The position numbers and the translations under genes were made by a program. DNA of 64,000 nt from Takakia lepidozioides (taxonomy: Eukaryota; Streptophyta; Takakiopsida; Takakiales; Takakiaceae). This document shows, piece by piece, positions 12,201 to 24,092 of this stretch. The notes beneath the pieces are model-generated. The model ran no database searches. It saw only the letters and a program-made list of their open reading frames with translations, and had not been told where the DNA came from. The stretch spans positions 76,925,053 through 76,989,052 of the forward strand of contig CM060732.1 of assembly GCA_030704615.1 (NCBI GenBank). The letters are read 5' to 3'. The stretch's first letter is position 1; every line of letters starts with the position of its first letter.

Positions 12201-13888
12201 GACAATGTCACGGTGAAGTATTTTGCCACGCAGCCCAAGTTGTCCCCAAAACAACTTAGGTGGCAAGATACTTTGGCGGTGTTCGACGTGGATATTCAGT
12301 ACAAACCGGGACGAGACGACGTGGTGGCCGATGCTTTAAGTAGAAAGCAGCAGCTCTTGTTGGTGTACAAGGGCGAGACGGCGCTCCAAAGGAAGATCCG
12401 GAAGGCTTGCCGGAAGGATGAGCTGGCGAAGTCCGTGATGCAGGACTTGATGGGGGGTTAAATCGCAGTTCCACTTGCAAAATGGACTGCTCCGGTATAA
12501 GCAAAAATGTCTCTACGTGCCAAAGGGAGGGATCAGAGATAGCTTCTTGAGAGAATGCCATGATAGCCCGCTTGCGGGCCACGGCGGAGCCAAGCGCACT
12601 GCGGCACTCTTGAAGAAAGAGTATTTCTGGCCCAAACTGAGGGAGGAGGCAGAAGAGTATATCAAGACATGCACCACATGCCAACAAAACCGGAGCGAGT
12701 ACAAAAAGCAAGCGGGGCTGTTACAACCCTTGCCGATTCCAGAGGGGACTTGGGAAAGCGTCTCGATGGATTTCATGACTGTTATGCCGCTGTCAAAAGG
12801 ATTCGATGCAATCATGGTGGTGGTGGATAGGTTCAGTAAAATGGGCCATTTCATCCCCACCAAGGAGACGGCAACGGCGCAGGAGACAGGGCGACTTTAC
12901 TTTGCCCACGTCTTAAAGCATCATGGAGTCCCGAAGGATATTGTCTCGGACCGCGATCCAAAGTTTACGAGTAAATTTTGGAGGACACTTTGGAAGAAGA
13001 TGGGGACGAGGCTGAAGATGAGCACCGCCTTCCGACCTACGACCGACGGCCAAACAGAAAGAGTGAATTCCGTAGTGAAGCAGATCTTGCGGAATTACGT
13101 GTCGGCAGACCAAACAGACTGGGTGGAACACTTAGACGCGGCAGAGTTCTGTTATAATAACACAGAACACTCCGCAACGGGAGTTTCCCCTTTCGTATTG
13201 GTCTATGGAAAAGCACCTCTGGTGCCGACAAGTTGGGCCGCCCAGGACGTTGAGGAACCGGCAGTAGCGGCGGTACTGGAAGAACGCGAGCGTTTGTTGA
13301 AGCTCGCAAAGTACAACATTGCCAAAGCTAGGAAACGGTATGAAAGGCAGGCGAATCGGAAGCGGAGGGAAGTGAAGTTTGAGGCAGGACACAGAGGTCT
13401 GGTTGAACATCAAGAATTTCCGACTACCTCCGGAAGTGAGTCCGAAGTTCGTACCTCCGTATGCGGGACCCTTTCGCATTCGGAAGGTTATGAATGAGGA
13501 TGTGTATGAATTGGAGCTGCCGGCAAACAGCAAGGTGCACCCAGTATTCCATGTCTCCCTTTTGAAGCCTTACTTCAAAGATGAAGCGCGTCCGAATCGG
13601 CATCAAGTGTTGCGTCCGCCACCTATGCTGTTGGATCATGAAAATGAACCTGAGTACGAGGTGGAGGCAATACTTAAGTCGAGGAGGTTCAAGAACCGAG
13701 AAACGGAGTATCTCGTCAAATGGAAGGGCTATCATCATGTGGAGGCATCTTGGGTGCGTGCCTCAGAAATGGGAAACGCATCGAGGCGGTTGCAGCCTTC
13801 GAAGGGCGACCTCAAAAGCGGAAGAAGCGTTGATGGGGACATCAACCTTGGAGCGTGGGGGAGGAAATGCATGCTTAGCCCGGTTTAG
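9274..13888 (+). pseudogene. gag-pol: gag-pol polyprotein of chromovirus G with chromodomain
   Basis: Start chosen at ATG 9,274. Domains in order: gag core (about 9,640-10,060), CCHC knuckle [14 protein letters not shown] (10,300-10,340), aspartic protease [12 protein letters not shown] (10,535-10,570), reverse transcriptase with YIDDILVYS (11,565-11,600), RNase H (HTDASDFAIGG near 12,010), integrase HHCC zinc finger (H..GHGGAKRT..CTTCQQ, 12,560-12,690), integrase core Asp/Asp/Glu in MDFM, SDRDPKF and GQTERV (12,765-13,070), and a C-terminal chromodomain (YEVEAILKSRRF...EYLVKWKGY, 13,655-13,780). Lesions: TAG at 9,661 and TAG at 11,539 (each explicable as CAG to TAG), a frame change near 12,170, a break at 12,459-12,475, and a frame change near 13,400. 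Chromodomains direct integration to heterochromatin in this family. Confidence 0.93.
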
Positions 13889-14736
13889 CTAGCTTAGGAA
13901 TCCGATTGCAAAAACTTGTATTGTACAAAACGTGCTATAAATGAAATGGATTCCAAATGTTGTGCGTCCTATTTTGTTTGGAATGGTGATGCATGGTATG
14001 GTTGGCTAGTGTGTAGAATGCATGCTAGCTTATAAAAGTGGGAGAGGTAAATTGGGTTAATCGTGTGTTTGCGTAGTGCCGAAATCGGGTGACCCCATCC
14101 AAGGGACAAGGAAACTTGCGCCTTCTTTGGGAGTTCACGTGCTAGTGCGCACCTGGCGCGTGCGCGTACTATAACTGCGCTACCGAGGGGGTTGCCTTGT
14201 AGTGCGGGCTAACGCGGAAGCTACGTGCTTCCGTTCACGTACTATAATCGTGTAGCCTCGGGACAAAGTCGTAGTGCGGCTTCGGCGTGTTCCCGTACCT
14301 CAGGCCAGCATTCCAAGGCGGACCCAATTGTAGTGATTGGGGCGCACGGTTGGTTCAAGGTTATCTTCCTAGTCAAAGAGGGTTCTAGGGAACCCTTGCT
14401 CAAGGTGATGCCAAAAGCGGCATCATGAGCGGTCGCAAGCAATGTTGTTGCAGTAAGGCGATTCGATCCTCGGGGAGGATCGTTCCTTGGCCTTGAAGTA
14501 GGCCAAGAAGAGTGCACTGGGAGGAGCTGGAGAGGCTCCACCCTTGGCCGGGACTTGGAGGAAGTCGGCCGAACTAGCTAGTGGAGAGAAGAGTCAAGTG
14601 TGGGGTTTGGTTCTTTGCCATGGGACGCCATGGTGCGGAAACAAACTCCTTGATGTGGGACGCCACAACTTGGATGTTCGTTTCTACAAAATGGACAAGT
14701 CGATGAGGACATCGACTCCCTGTTGGTAGGGGTGTG
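13889..14736 (+). other. Non-coding 3' region of element G
   Basis: About 850 bp between the chromodomain stop and the 3' LTR, with no convincing frame. It ends in GGTAGGGGTGTG, a weak polypurine tract, just before the LTR. Confidence 0.6.
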
Positions 14737-15467
14737 TGTCGCGGCCCTTTGCCTTGAGGGCAGGGGGTCGGGACACATGAGGGGCTGCCCTTGTGGTGGG
14801 GGCAGCGGCAGTGATAGGTATGGGGGGCTGAAGCACCCTTGAGTGCCCAAGGCACTCAAGGAGGCGGAGGCGCTCACTAGGTGGAGCCCCGCACACCGGG
14901 TTGCGGTGGGGGTGGCTCCACAAAAAGGGGTGGTGGTAGCTTATCAGTACTTAGTGGGGGTGGCATAGGACTCACCATGGGGGCGGAGACCTCGTGGTGG
15001 GAGTCGTGGGGAGTCTTGGGACTCATCACGGTCCATAGGGGCCGTGGTGAGTGGGCCAAGACTCACCGCGACTCATCACCGGGAGTCGAGGGTTTTCGTG
15101 GTGGTTCGCCATAAAATGGCATGGCTGGTTGTGAAACCCCCGCGGACAGCTACAGAAGTATATATAAGGGGGGAGTAGTGACCCCGAGAACGGTGCAAGC
15201 CCATTGGTGACCAAAAACTAGTGAGTAAGCGAGTGAGCCGGAAAGCGACCAAAGAGTGGGGAGCTGCTTCGGACTGCCATCTACCAAAGGGAATTCCACT
15301 AGGCCCAAATAGGTGGAGGGTTTAGTGGGGAGCGAAGGGGGACCGTTATGTCCCGGTGAGCAGCCGAAGCTCCAAGTTGGCCCGGGGCCAGGTTGGGAGT
15401 CAGGCGCGCGCATCAAAGCGAGTAACTATAACTTGAAGGGGAGCTTACCGAAGTGAGGTGCGCGACA
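14737..15467 (+). repeat. 3' LTR of chromovirus G
   Basis: 731 bp, starting TGTCGCGG and ending GCGCGACA, followed by the GCTCG duplication. A three-difference cluster near 14,940-14,950 and scattered transitions separate it from the 5' LTR. Confidence 0.92.
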
Positions 15468-15472
15468 GCTCG

Positions 15473-16429
15473 TGGGAGACTCTGCCAAGAAGACTCCAAT
15501 CAGCTGTTGCCAACAATCGGACCAGTGAAAGATCGCCCTTGGCTGGCGCAACACCACAAAATAAGTGCAGCCCTGATAGCATGGTGAGTGGGGCACCAAC
15601 AGAGCCAGAAAATGAGGGAGAAGCAGGAGACTTCCCTGCCAAGAAAGTCAATGCGGGCCTACAATGGCATGCAAGGAAAGGGACACCGTAAGTGTTGCCA
15701 ACAGATGTAAATCAGTGCTCATTCATTCGAAAGCACCACGGGAGATGAAGGAAAAGACACCTGCAGGGACGTTGAAGCATAAAAGAGGAGAGCACTTTAC
15801 TTGGGAAGAAAGTGAAGCATTGGAGAACGAGGCTGATGACTGGCAGTCTTAAAAGGAAAGGCGGTTGTGGGAAACCCTACCAAGACCCAAGACAACCAAC
15901 CTCTTTTGTGTGAGAGAAGTCAAGCTGAACCTGCTCATCATATCGAGTGGGATGGACCAGATGTAAAGCTGCCAAGCCAACCAACACTCATATTCGCACT
16001 CAAGCAACATAAGCTGGAGCCATTTTCAGATTATGAGTACCCGTGTTTTAAGAATACTCCTTGTTCAACTTGCGGTGAACGGGCAAAAAACTTCACAATG
16101 TGCAGCAGATTAATGGACCAGGATGCGGAGCTGAATTGGGTATCCAGTTAGGCAATGCTGGTTTCAAAACCCCGTTCCATCCCTGCGTTTCGAAGATCTG
16201 GCTTGAATGGGCACACTCCGGCAGTGGAAGGCTCACGGAGTAATGAGTTTGGGCTGATATGCATGCTGACATGCCATGCCGGTGCAAAGAACAACGTTCT
16301 GAATGGCGATTGTGATCTCAAAATCTGCCCCTGCATTCAAGCTGATTTCTCTCTCGAGCAGAGCCGCCTTGTGGATGTTCCAGCCAGTGTCCAAAAACAG
16401 CTCAAGTGCAAGACAACAACATCAGCAAG
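15473..16429. other. Right flank of the G insertion; nothing recognised
   Basis: Continuation of the sequence interrupted at 8,487. A short frame (to 15,691) is in phase with the one left of G. Beyond that I find no recognisable domain, only short frames broken by stops. Confidence 0.4.
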
Positions 16430-17340
16430 GCATGGTTAGCTAAGCAAGGTCATGGTGGAGAGACATTTGAACTCTCTGAATGTAATGTGGTTGGACTTCA
16501 CCCCCTCCCACATCAATTGCTCATAGGTCTCCAAAACCTGCAATCCCCGCCCCTGTTGTGCATGTCCTGCAATCATCACTTTCCACGACACCACATTTCG
16601 CTCAGCCATATTGTTGAACACTCCTATCTAGAAGGGTATTCATGTTCAGAATGACATCTACCACAATTCCAGCTTTGACGATGCAACCATGGACCTCTTT
16701 GCCCTTCTCCAACAGGCTCGCACATGCACTACAAACACAAACAAATGTAATGTGCTCGGGCTTCACCCCCTAGACCCACATCATTTGCTCATAGGTCTCC
16801 AAAACCCGCAATCCCCACCCATGTTGTGCATGTCCTGCGATCATCACGTTCCACCACACCACATTTCGCTCAGCCATATTGTTAAACACTCCTTGTCCAC
16901 AAGGGAATGCTCCCACGTTTGGCATACATGTCGACGAGGTATTGTTACATCTGGTACAGTTCCAGCTTTGACAATGTCACGATGGACCTCTTTGCCCTTT
17001 ACCAAGTCTCCAGGGCTGCCAGGTTTGCACATGCATTGCAAACACAAATGAACGTAACCCGGTCAAGCTGCACCTCTTCTCAACATTTGCTCATATGTCT
17101 CCAATGCCCTCATCCCGCACACATGCTGGCCATATCTTGCGAGATTCAGCGTGTTCCTTGAGACAACATCTTGTTCAGCCATGTTATCAAACTCTCCCTT
17201 CGCAACTTCATAGGTCTCCAAAGCCTCCATCCCACGTCCCTGCTGTGCATACCCTGCAAGCATCGCACTCCACGACACTACATCTCGGCAAAACAGGCTG
17301 AAATAGCTCGAAGAAGAAGGTGCCCTCACCACATTGTCCT
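16430..17340 (-). pseudogene. Pentatricopeptide-repeat (PPR) gene fragments
   Basis: Minus-strand pieces carry PLS-type PPR signatures: FDNMAEQDVVSRNTL, GKEVHRDIVKAGTVPDV, a degraded LVDMYAKCGS-like segment, and FNNMAERNVVSWKVMIAGHA followed by GLQVLETYEQLMWEGVK. The repeat series recurs about three times but frames change and stops intervene, so this is a relic. Intact PPR proteins bind organellar RNA; nothing functional can be made here. The PLS-type repeats are one reason to favour a land plant. Confidence 0.75.
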
Positions 17341-18300
17341 CTACCTTCTGTCATGACCCATTGCGGATTAGACTGACCATGAACCCAAGAAGGCCTCTCG
17401 TGCGTGCTGCTTGTATCTCTAGTCAGGTAATGTGGGATTGGTTCGTAAGAACCACCACGGTGCAGCTGAGCGGGCAGAGATTAAAATATGGGTTGCTAAG
17501 ACCAAGCTGATTCCCCTAAGAACCTTGTGATCATCAGGAAGAATACCAAATCATGGTACAAAGGGGAGCCAAGAGCCCACATTTGCACATAATGCGTCCT
17601 TGACGCCATAAACGCTTGCAACAACAGGACATGGACCTCGATTTGGTCTTCGTCCTTCTCGCATCACTTGTTCGTCTCTCTCTCAAGCCTCCATCCCTCT
17701 CCCAACACTTAGACAAATTCAGGCAAAGGACAAAGTTACTCTTCCACCCTTAGATCATTTTACATCCGACGATTAGAACAATCTCTACGAGCCACACAAG
17801 CCCTAAAATACATTAAAATATTCCACGTCATGAGCCATGTGGAGCACTTATAAAAATTCCATTTTTGAATAGGGTGTGCAATGAATGCCTAGTTGTTAAG
17901 AGTCGTTCTCTAGTGTTTAAAACCACTCGTAATTGTTGTTTTAAAAAAAAACAATTTACGTAATTGAATTAAATCGCCGCGAATATTGTGCCGACTGCGG
18001 AGTCATTGATGCAACTTCTATCCGCCATTAGAAATGTGAATTTATCCGTTACGACTGTGCAGTAGTAACAACCATCTCAAAGTTTCCCTCAATGGTTTTG
18101 GACGTGCAGTCGATTCGGAAAAGACACGAATGCTTCTAGTGATTGTGAGTCCACGGAAATAGGGTTAGGAGGCACGGAAATAGGATCATGTGAAGTTGGA
18201 ATGTGGCACCAGTGGACTTGAAATGCAACATTTTATTGCAAATTTTGTGGCAAGCTACGTCTATACAAGTGTGTTCTAATTGTCATAGCTGGAATGGGCA
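17341..18300. other. No gene seen
   Basis: Low-complexity A-tracts near 17,940 and short broken frames only. No repeat or element boundary could be placed. Confidence 0.4.
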
Positions 18301-18750
18301 CTACTCTCCTACACCCTCCGAGGAACTTGCCCCACCTTCTTCCTCATCCCCCTCATCCCCCTCATCCTCCGAGCTCTGTGATGCATCAGTTCCACTATGC
18401 CTCTCAAAAATCCTGTCCTCTTGGGGGACTGTCCACCTCACCTCCTGGGAATCTTCTGCATCTTCTCCCCCACTTTCCTCAGCTGAATCCAAGACAAATC
18501 TACGAGCCTGACGGGCTCTAATAGCTGTTGCCTCCTCCCTCATCTTCATTTTCTTGAGGCTTGCCTCGTCTAAAATCTGCTGTACACGACTAGGTTTGGA
18601 ACACCTCCTAATGGACACCGAAGCAAGCCGGGCAACATAAGTAGGAAGGATGTAGTCCCTTTCTGGACTAGGCATGAAATCCCCCCTGGCAAAAAAATGC
18701 ACGTTTCTCCTGCCCATGAACTGCGGTGTAGACGTCCCTCCTACAGTAAG
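18301..18750 (-). CDS. Terminal exon of an unknown protein with acidic tail (partial)
   Basis: A minus-strand frame of about 145 codons reads from a plausible splice acceptor (pyrimidine tract then TACTGTAG near 18,750) to a stop at 18,301. The N-terminal half is basic (RLASVSIRRCSKPSRVQQI), the middle is a charged helix-like stretch (DEASLKKMKMREEATAIRARQARR), and the C-terminus is strongly acidic (EDEGDEGDEEEGG). Upstream, a possible intron with a GTAAGT donor near 18,855 runs into the repeat array of element H, so the rest of the gene is missing, displaced, or was captured by the transposon. I do not recognise the family. It could be chance, but the combination of splice signals and patterned composition argues for a real exon. 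Confidence 0.4.
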   Translation of the reverse strand, partial: LTVGGTSTPQFMGRRNVHFFARGDFMPSPERDYILPTYVARLASVSIRRCSKPSRVQQILDEASLKKMKMREEATAIRARQARRFVLDSAEESGGEDAEDSQEVRWTVPQEDRIFERHSGTDASQSSEDEGDEGDEEEGGASSSEGVGE

Positions 18751-18896
18751 AACAAATCCACTTGAAGAATGTCAATACCAGCAGAAGCAGAAACGGTCTT
18801 TCAATGAAATAAAAGAGCGAGCGGAGGTGCCTCACAAAATCAGGAGGCAACTTACAATGCGACCACTCACTCGTAAACCATTTTCGCCACCATTTT

Positions 18897-19817
18897 CCTA
18901 GGTTGGGCCCGAAAATGGCTAAGTCCCAGAACTGACTGGGCGCGGAACTAGAAAAATGGCGCCGAATTTCCGGTTGCGGTTCCAGCCACCCTACGGACTG
19001 AGCCATTTTGGGGCTGAAAATGGCTAAGTCCCAGATCTGACCGAGCCCGGAACTGGAAAAATGGCGCCGAATTTCCGATTTTGGTGCCAGTCAGATCTGG
19101 GACTTAGCCATTTTCGGCCCCGAACTGGAAAAATGGCATTTTATTTTTTATTTTTTTCGGTGCCATTTTTCCAGTTCGGGGCCGAAAATGGCTAAGTCCC
19201 AAATCTGATAGAGCGCGGAACTCGAAAAATGGTGCCGAATTTCCAGTTGCGGTTCCAGCCATCGTAGGGACTTAGCCATTTTCGGAGCCCTGAACTGGAA
19301 AAATGGCGCCATTTTTCCATTTCGGGGCCAAAAATGGCTAAGTCCCAGATCTGACTGGGCCCAGAACTGGAAAAATGGCGCCGAATTTCCGATTTTGGGT
19401 GCCAGTCAGATCTGGGACTTAGCCGTTTTCGGCCCCGAACTGAAAAAAATGACGGTTTTTTTTTTCTTTTTCTTTTTTTCTTTTTTTTCTTTTTTTTTTC
19501 GGCGCCATTTTTCCAATTCGGGGCCGAAAATGGCTAAGTCCCAGATCTGACATGGCCCAAAACTGGAAAAATGGCGCCGAATTTCCGATTTTGGGTGCCA
19601 GTCAGATCTGAGACTTAGCCGTTTTCAGCCCCGAACTGGAAAAATAACTTTTTTTTTTTTTTTTTTTCGGAGCCATTTTTCCAGTTCGGGGCCGAAAATG
19701 GCTAAGTCCCATATGTGATTGGGCCCAGAACTGGAAAAATGGCGCCGAATTTCCGATTTTGGGTGCCAGTCAGATCTAGGACTAAAGCCGTTTTCGGCCC
19801 CGAACTGAAAAAATGAC

Positions 19818-19848
<31 letters not shown>

Positions 19849-20700
19849 CGGCGCCATTTTTCTAGTTCGGGGCCGAAAATGGCTAAGTCCCAGATCTGAC
19901 TGGGCCCAGAACTGGAAAAATGGCGCCGAATTTCCGATTTTGGGTGCCAGTCCGATCTGGGACTTTCAGCCCCAAACTGGAAAAATGGTTTTTTTTTTTC
20001 TTTTTTTTGTTTTTTCCGACGCCATTTTTCCAGCTCGGGGCCGAAAATGGCTAAGTCCCAGATCTGACTGGCACCAAAATCGGAAATTCGGCGCCATTTT
20101 TCAAGTCATGCAGGTAATTCGAAGAGCGGATGGATGGAAATCCGGCTCCGGATTTCCATCCGCCAGGTAGGTCGGCGCGCAAAATTTCCATCATGCAGGT
20201 AATTCGGAGCGCGGATGGATGGATTTCCATCCTCCGGGAAAGTCGGCGCTGCAAATTCGGTAAATTTTTTTTTTTTTTTTTTCGGAGCCATTTTTCCAGG
20301 TCGGGGCCGAAAATGGCTAAGTCCCAGATCTGACTGGGCCCAGAACTGGAAAAATGGCGCTAAATTTCCGATTTTGGGTGCCAGTCAGATCTGGGACTTA
20401 GCCGTTTTCGGCCCCGAACTAGGAAAATGACGTTTTTTTTTTTTTTTTTTTTTCTTCCCGTTCGGGACCGAAAATGGCTAAGTCCCAGATCTGACTGGGC
20501 CCAGAACTGGAAAAATGGCGCCGAATTTCCGATTTTGGGTGTCAGTCAGATATGGGACTTAGCCGTTTTCGGCCACGAACTGGAAAAATGGCGTTTTTTT
20601 TTTAAAAAAAAAATTTTACGGCGCTATTTTTCCAGCTTAGGGCCGAAAATGGCTAAGTCCCAGATCTGACTGGCACCAAAATCGGAAATTCGGCGCCATT
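18897..20700. repeat. Tandem array 1 of element H (about 170-bp hairpin units)
   Basis: About 11 copies spaced mostly 145-195 bp, marked by GGCTAAGTCCCAG (near 18,917, 19,020, 19,190, 19,335, 19,530, 19,700, 19,880, 20,048, 20,312, 20,476, 20,650). Each unit has inverted halves: CCAGTTCGGGGCCGAAAA pairs with TTTTCGGCCCCGAACTGG, and GTCCCAGATCTGACTGG pairs with CCAGTCAGATCTGGGAC. Poly-T tracts of 10-28 bases separate many units. Peptides read from it are repeat artefacts. Confidence 0.9.
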
Positions 20701-21500
20701 TTTCAAGTCATGCAGGTAATTCGAAGAGCGGATGGATGGAAATCCGACGCCGGATTTCCATCCGCCAAGTAAGTCGGCGCACAAAATTTCCGTCATGCAG
20801 GTAATTCGAAGAGCGGATGGATGGAAATCCGGCGCCGGATTTCCATCCTCCAGGTAAGTCGGCGCTGCAAATTTATGTCATGCAGGTTACTTGTGAGCGG
20901 ATGGATGGAAATCCGGCGCATGATTTCCATCCGCCAGGTACAAAAATTTTGTCATGCAGGTAATTCGGAGCGCGGATGGATGGAAATCCGGCGACGGATT
21001 TCCATCCTTCAGGTAAGTCGGCGCGCAAAATTTCCGTCATGCAGGTAATTCGAAGAGCGGATGGATGGAAATCCGGCGCCGGATTTCCATCCGCCAGCTA
21101 AGTCGGCGCGCAAAATTTCTGTTATGCAGGTAATTCGAAGAGCGGATGGATGGAAATCCGGTGCCGGATTTCCATCCGCCAGGTAGGGCGGCGCGCGAAA
21201 TTTCCCTCAGGCAGGTAATTCCGAAGCTGATGGATGGAAATCCGGCGCCGGATTTCCATCCGCGCAGGTAGGGCGGCGCGCGAAATTTCCCTCACGCAGG
21301 TAATTCGGAGGCGGATGGATGGAAATCCGGCGCCGGATTTCCATCCGCAAGGTTGGTCGGAGAGCGGATGGATGGAGATCCGGCGCCGAATTTCCATTCT
21401 GCAGGTAACTCGAATCCCGGATGGATGGAAATCCGGCGCCGAATTTCCATCCAGCAGGTAAGTCGGATCGCTGGCGTATAGATATTCGGCGCCGAATTTC
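20700..21500. repeat. Tandem array 2 of element H (about 82-87-bp units)
   Basis: About ten units containing GGATGGATGGAAATCCGGCG with a palindromic core around GGCGCC, each followed by CAGGTAATTCG or CAGGTAAGTCGG. Two stray copies lie inside array 1 (near 20,128 and 20,210), showing the arrays are interleaved. Confidence 0.88.
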
Positions 21501-21649
21501 CATTCGCCATGTATTTCGAAGCGCTGAATTACCTTCTTGCAGGTAATTCTGAGCGTGTCCGATTGATTTTTCGGAGAAAAACAAACCTAACTGTTTGTTT
21601 TGTGGCTGAAGTGCACTTGTAGACACGTTTTTCTTGGAATCCTTGACTG

Positions 21650-22770
21650 CTAGAGGCAAATCGGAACAGCCTCGGACGGAAATTCGGCGCCGTTTTTCCA
21701 TTCTGGGAGGTTTTTACGACTTCCTTTGAGGGGGCCCGATGGAAATTCGGCGCCGAATTTCCATCCGGGGGATGGTCTCTGTCGGAGAGGTGCCGGCCTC
21801 TCCGCCGCTCTGTTGGATATTCGGTGCCGAATTTCCGTCCGGGGGTTGAAATATGACGGCCAGGTGCCGGCCTCTCCCCCCTCCCTGACTGCATTGGAAC
21901 GGCCCCGGATGGAAATTCGGCGCTGTTTTTCCATCTGGGGAGGTTTGTATGTCGGCCAGTTTTCGGCCTGACCCCCCGACACGACTTCCTTTGGGGGGGC
22001 CCGGATGGAAATTCGGCGCCGAATCTCCATATAGGGGATGCTCTCTGTCGAACACGTGCCGGCCTCTACGCCCGAGGCGACTTCATCCGGGCGTCCCCTG
22101 TTGGATATTCGGTGCCGAATTTCCGTCCGGGGGTTGAAATGTGACGGCCAGGTGCCGGCCTCTCCCCCCTCCCCGACTATATCCGAACCGCCCCGGATGG
22201 AAATTCGGCGCCGTTTTTCCATCTGGGGATGTTTTTATGCCGGCCAGTTTTCGGGCTGACCCCCCGACACGACTTCCTTTGGGGGGGCCCGGATGGAAAT
22301 TCGGCGCTGAATGTCCATCCAGGGGATATTCTCTGTCGCACACGCGCCGCCCTCTGCGCCCGAGGCGACTTCATCCGGGCTTCCCCTGTTGTATATTCGG
22401 TGCCGAATTTCCGTCCAGGGGTTGTAATGTGAGGGCCAGATGGCGGCCTTTCCCCCGAGCCGACTGCATCCGAAAGGCCTCGGATAGAAATTCGGCGCCG
22501 TTTTTCCATCCGCGGAGGTTTTTAGGTCGGCCAGTTTTCGGCCTGACCCCCCGACAGGACTTCCTTTGGGTGGATCCGAATGGAAATTCGGCGCTGAATT
22601 TCCATCCGGGGGATGTTTTTTGTCGGACAGGTGCCGGCATCTCTGCCCCAGACGACTTCATCCGTGCGGCCCCTGTTGGGTATTGGGTGTCGAATTTCCA
22701 TTCGGGGGTAGTAATGTGACGGCACGGTGCCGGCTTCTCCCCTTCAGCCGACATCATCCGGACGGCCCCC
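21650..22770. repeat. Tandem array 3 of element H (about 95-100-bp units)
   Basis: About 12 units centred on GAAATTCGGCGCCGAATTTC or close variants, separated by GC-rich spacers containing GACTTCCTTTGGG or GTGCCGGCCTCT. The same array is repeated in element K at about 58,900-59,950 with the same unit order. Confidence 0.88.
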
Positions 22771-23089
22771 CACTTTCTGACTGCATACCGTTGGCAGTTA
22801 TTGCGCAAAGACCAGGGGCCGCATTCCGGAGACAAGGTTCATTAACACTCTGACTGGATTTTTGAGATAGTTGGCTCCCTGGATTTGGATCAGGCTTCGT
22901 CGCTCGGACAAATCGGCACCGCATTCCTTCCCATCACTGCATCCCCCTTCTACCAGGGAGTTTCCCCGCACGCCATCCTGGCAGTCTTGTGTGCACATCT
23001 CCCATGGCGGAAAACCCGAGCGCTACAGTGTACTGCCCTCCTCACGAGCATAGAGCTTCATTTCCGTGGAGAGGGGACATCTGCGGGTG

Positions 23090-24092
23090 ATGGAGAAATA
23101 TCTGTGCGTTCGATACCACCTGAAACCGGGGTCGGTTTTTTCGGAGGAGGAAAGGAAGGACTCAAACGGCCTTGTTGTCGAGAGTATTGTTGTGCTCCAC
23201 GATGATTTCGGCGATGGCAGGGAATGGCGAGTTCCACCATCGGACAGCGTCATATACAGGGCTGTTGGGGACTTCATTTGCCCGCCAAATGCACCTTCTA
23301 TCTTGGCGCCTTCCACGAAACAATCCCCGAATCAGAGAGTGGCTACCTCAAAGAGAGAAGTCCGCAACGAAGTAAATCTAGAGCCGAACCCATCCATGAA
23401 GACGAGCTAGAACCGGGTTGTTCACAACCTGTCCGACTCAGACGAGGTCATGGAAGTTCTGAGGTCGTCCTGGAGATCAGGCAAGTCCTCAATGGACGTC
23501 AGTGGAGGAGGAGTCATATTCCCAGCACGAGCACCACAGTTCGATCTATTCTTGAAATTCTGCGAGGGCTTCACCTGGAGGGACACCGGTCGGAGCTGGC
23601 CGGGCTGGACTACAACAAGTTCGCAATTAAATCGGTTACATGCCTTCCCGCCGACGTCGACGGTAATATCTTCTTTGAGTTCCCTCCTCGGGCGGACTAC
23701 TCGAGGGCGTCCGGAATGTTGACAGATATGGATAGAAAACATGACGGTCATCCTTGGTGCGTTACCAAAACCACCAGCATGAAGATGCTCGATGGTGTGT
23801 GGATGCGCTACGTTGTTTGTGCGGGCGCGTTGCGGTGTTTCTCCCCAACTTGCTTCCACTTTAAATCCAGAGGTCATAGGAACGAGACCGATTGGACAGG
23901 CACAGCTCATCAACCATTTCGAGCTCAGGAGAAGGTTCCGAACTCCACATTTAAGTGTGCGCATTGCAAAGAACCACCACACTGCATGTCTGTTTGTAAT
24001 GCCAAGCAGTTCTATGTGTTGCACCGTTTCCCTGACCTCACCCGAGCTTGCATACACGTTGGTTCCCATTGTCACAAATTGGCGAGGGGGAA
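23090..24092 (+). pseudogene. Truncated MULE transposase of element H
   Basis: ATG at 23,090 begins the same protein as element K's transposase. It includes the N-terminal domain (MEKYLCVRYHLKPGS), a Ser-rich linker, and the cysteine/histidine DNA-binding region (DGHPWC, CAGALRCFSPTC, CAHC, then HVGSHCH). Compared with K there is a TAG at about 23,408 where K has GAG, and a 1-bp deletion near 23,511 in a G run. The catalytic domain and SWIM finger are gone; the frame runs on into terminal repeat sequence. It could still act as a binding-domain decoy if expressed, but that is speculation. Confidence 0.85.

Larger units (their letters stand above)
8488..15467 (+). mobile_element. Chromovirus G, complete but disabled Ty3/Gypsy element
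   Basis: A 6,980-bp LTR retrotransposon with two LTRs of 731 bp each, flanked by an identical GCTCG duplication (8,483-8,487 and 15,468-15,472). By-eye comparison of the LTRs finds about 17 differences (about 2.3%), 14 of them transitions, so insertion was fairly recent. Order: LTR, initiator-Met-type primer site, gag, protease, reverse transcriptase, RNase H, integrase, chromodomain, a non-coding 3' region, LTR. Two in-frame TAG codons and several frame changes make it non-autonomous. Confidence 0.95.

Noticed and set aside
20051-22853. Many overlapping frames of 60-190 codons on both strands with RRRISI, GWKFGAEF or NSAPNFHP-like peptides
   Set aside because: They are translations of the palindromic tandem arrays; the same peptide recurs in phase with the repeat unit and on both strands. 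The matching frames at 58,549-60,089 are rejected for the same reason.
23422-24075. Long minus-strand frames opposite the transposases (also 60,728-61,528)
   Set aside because: Shadows of the plus-strand coding sequence; they have no independent domain or splice structure.
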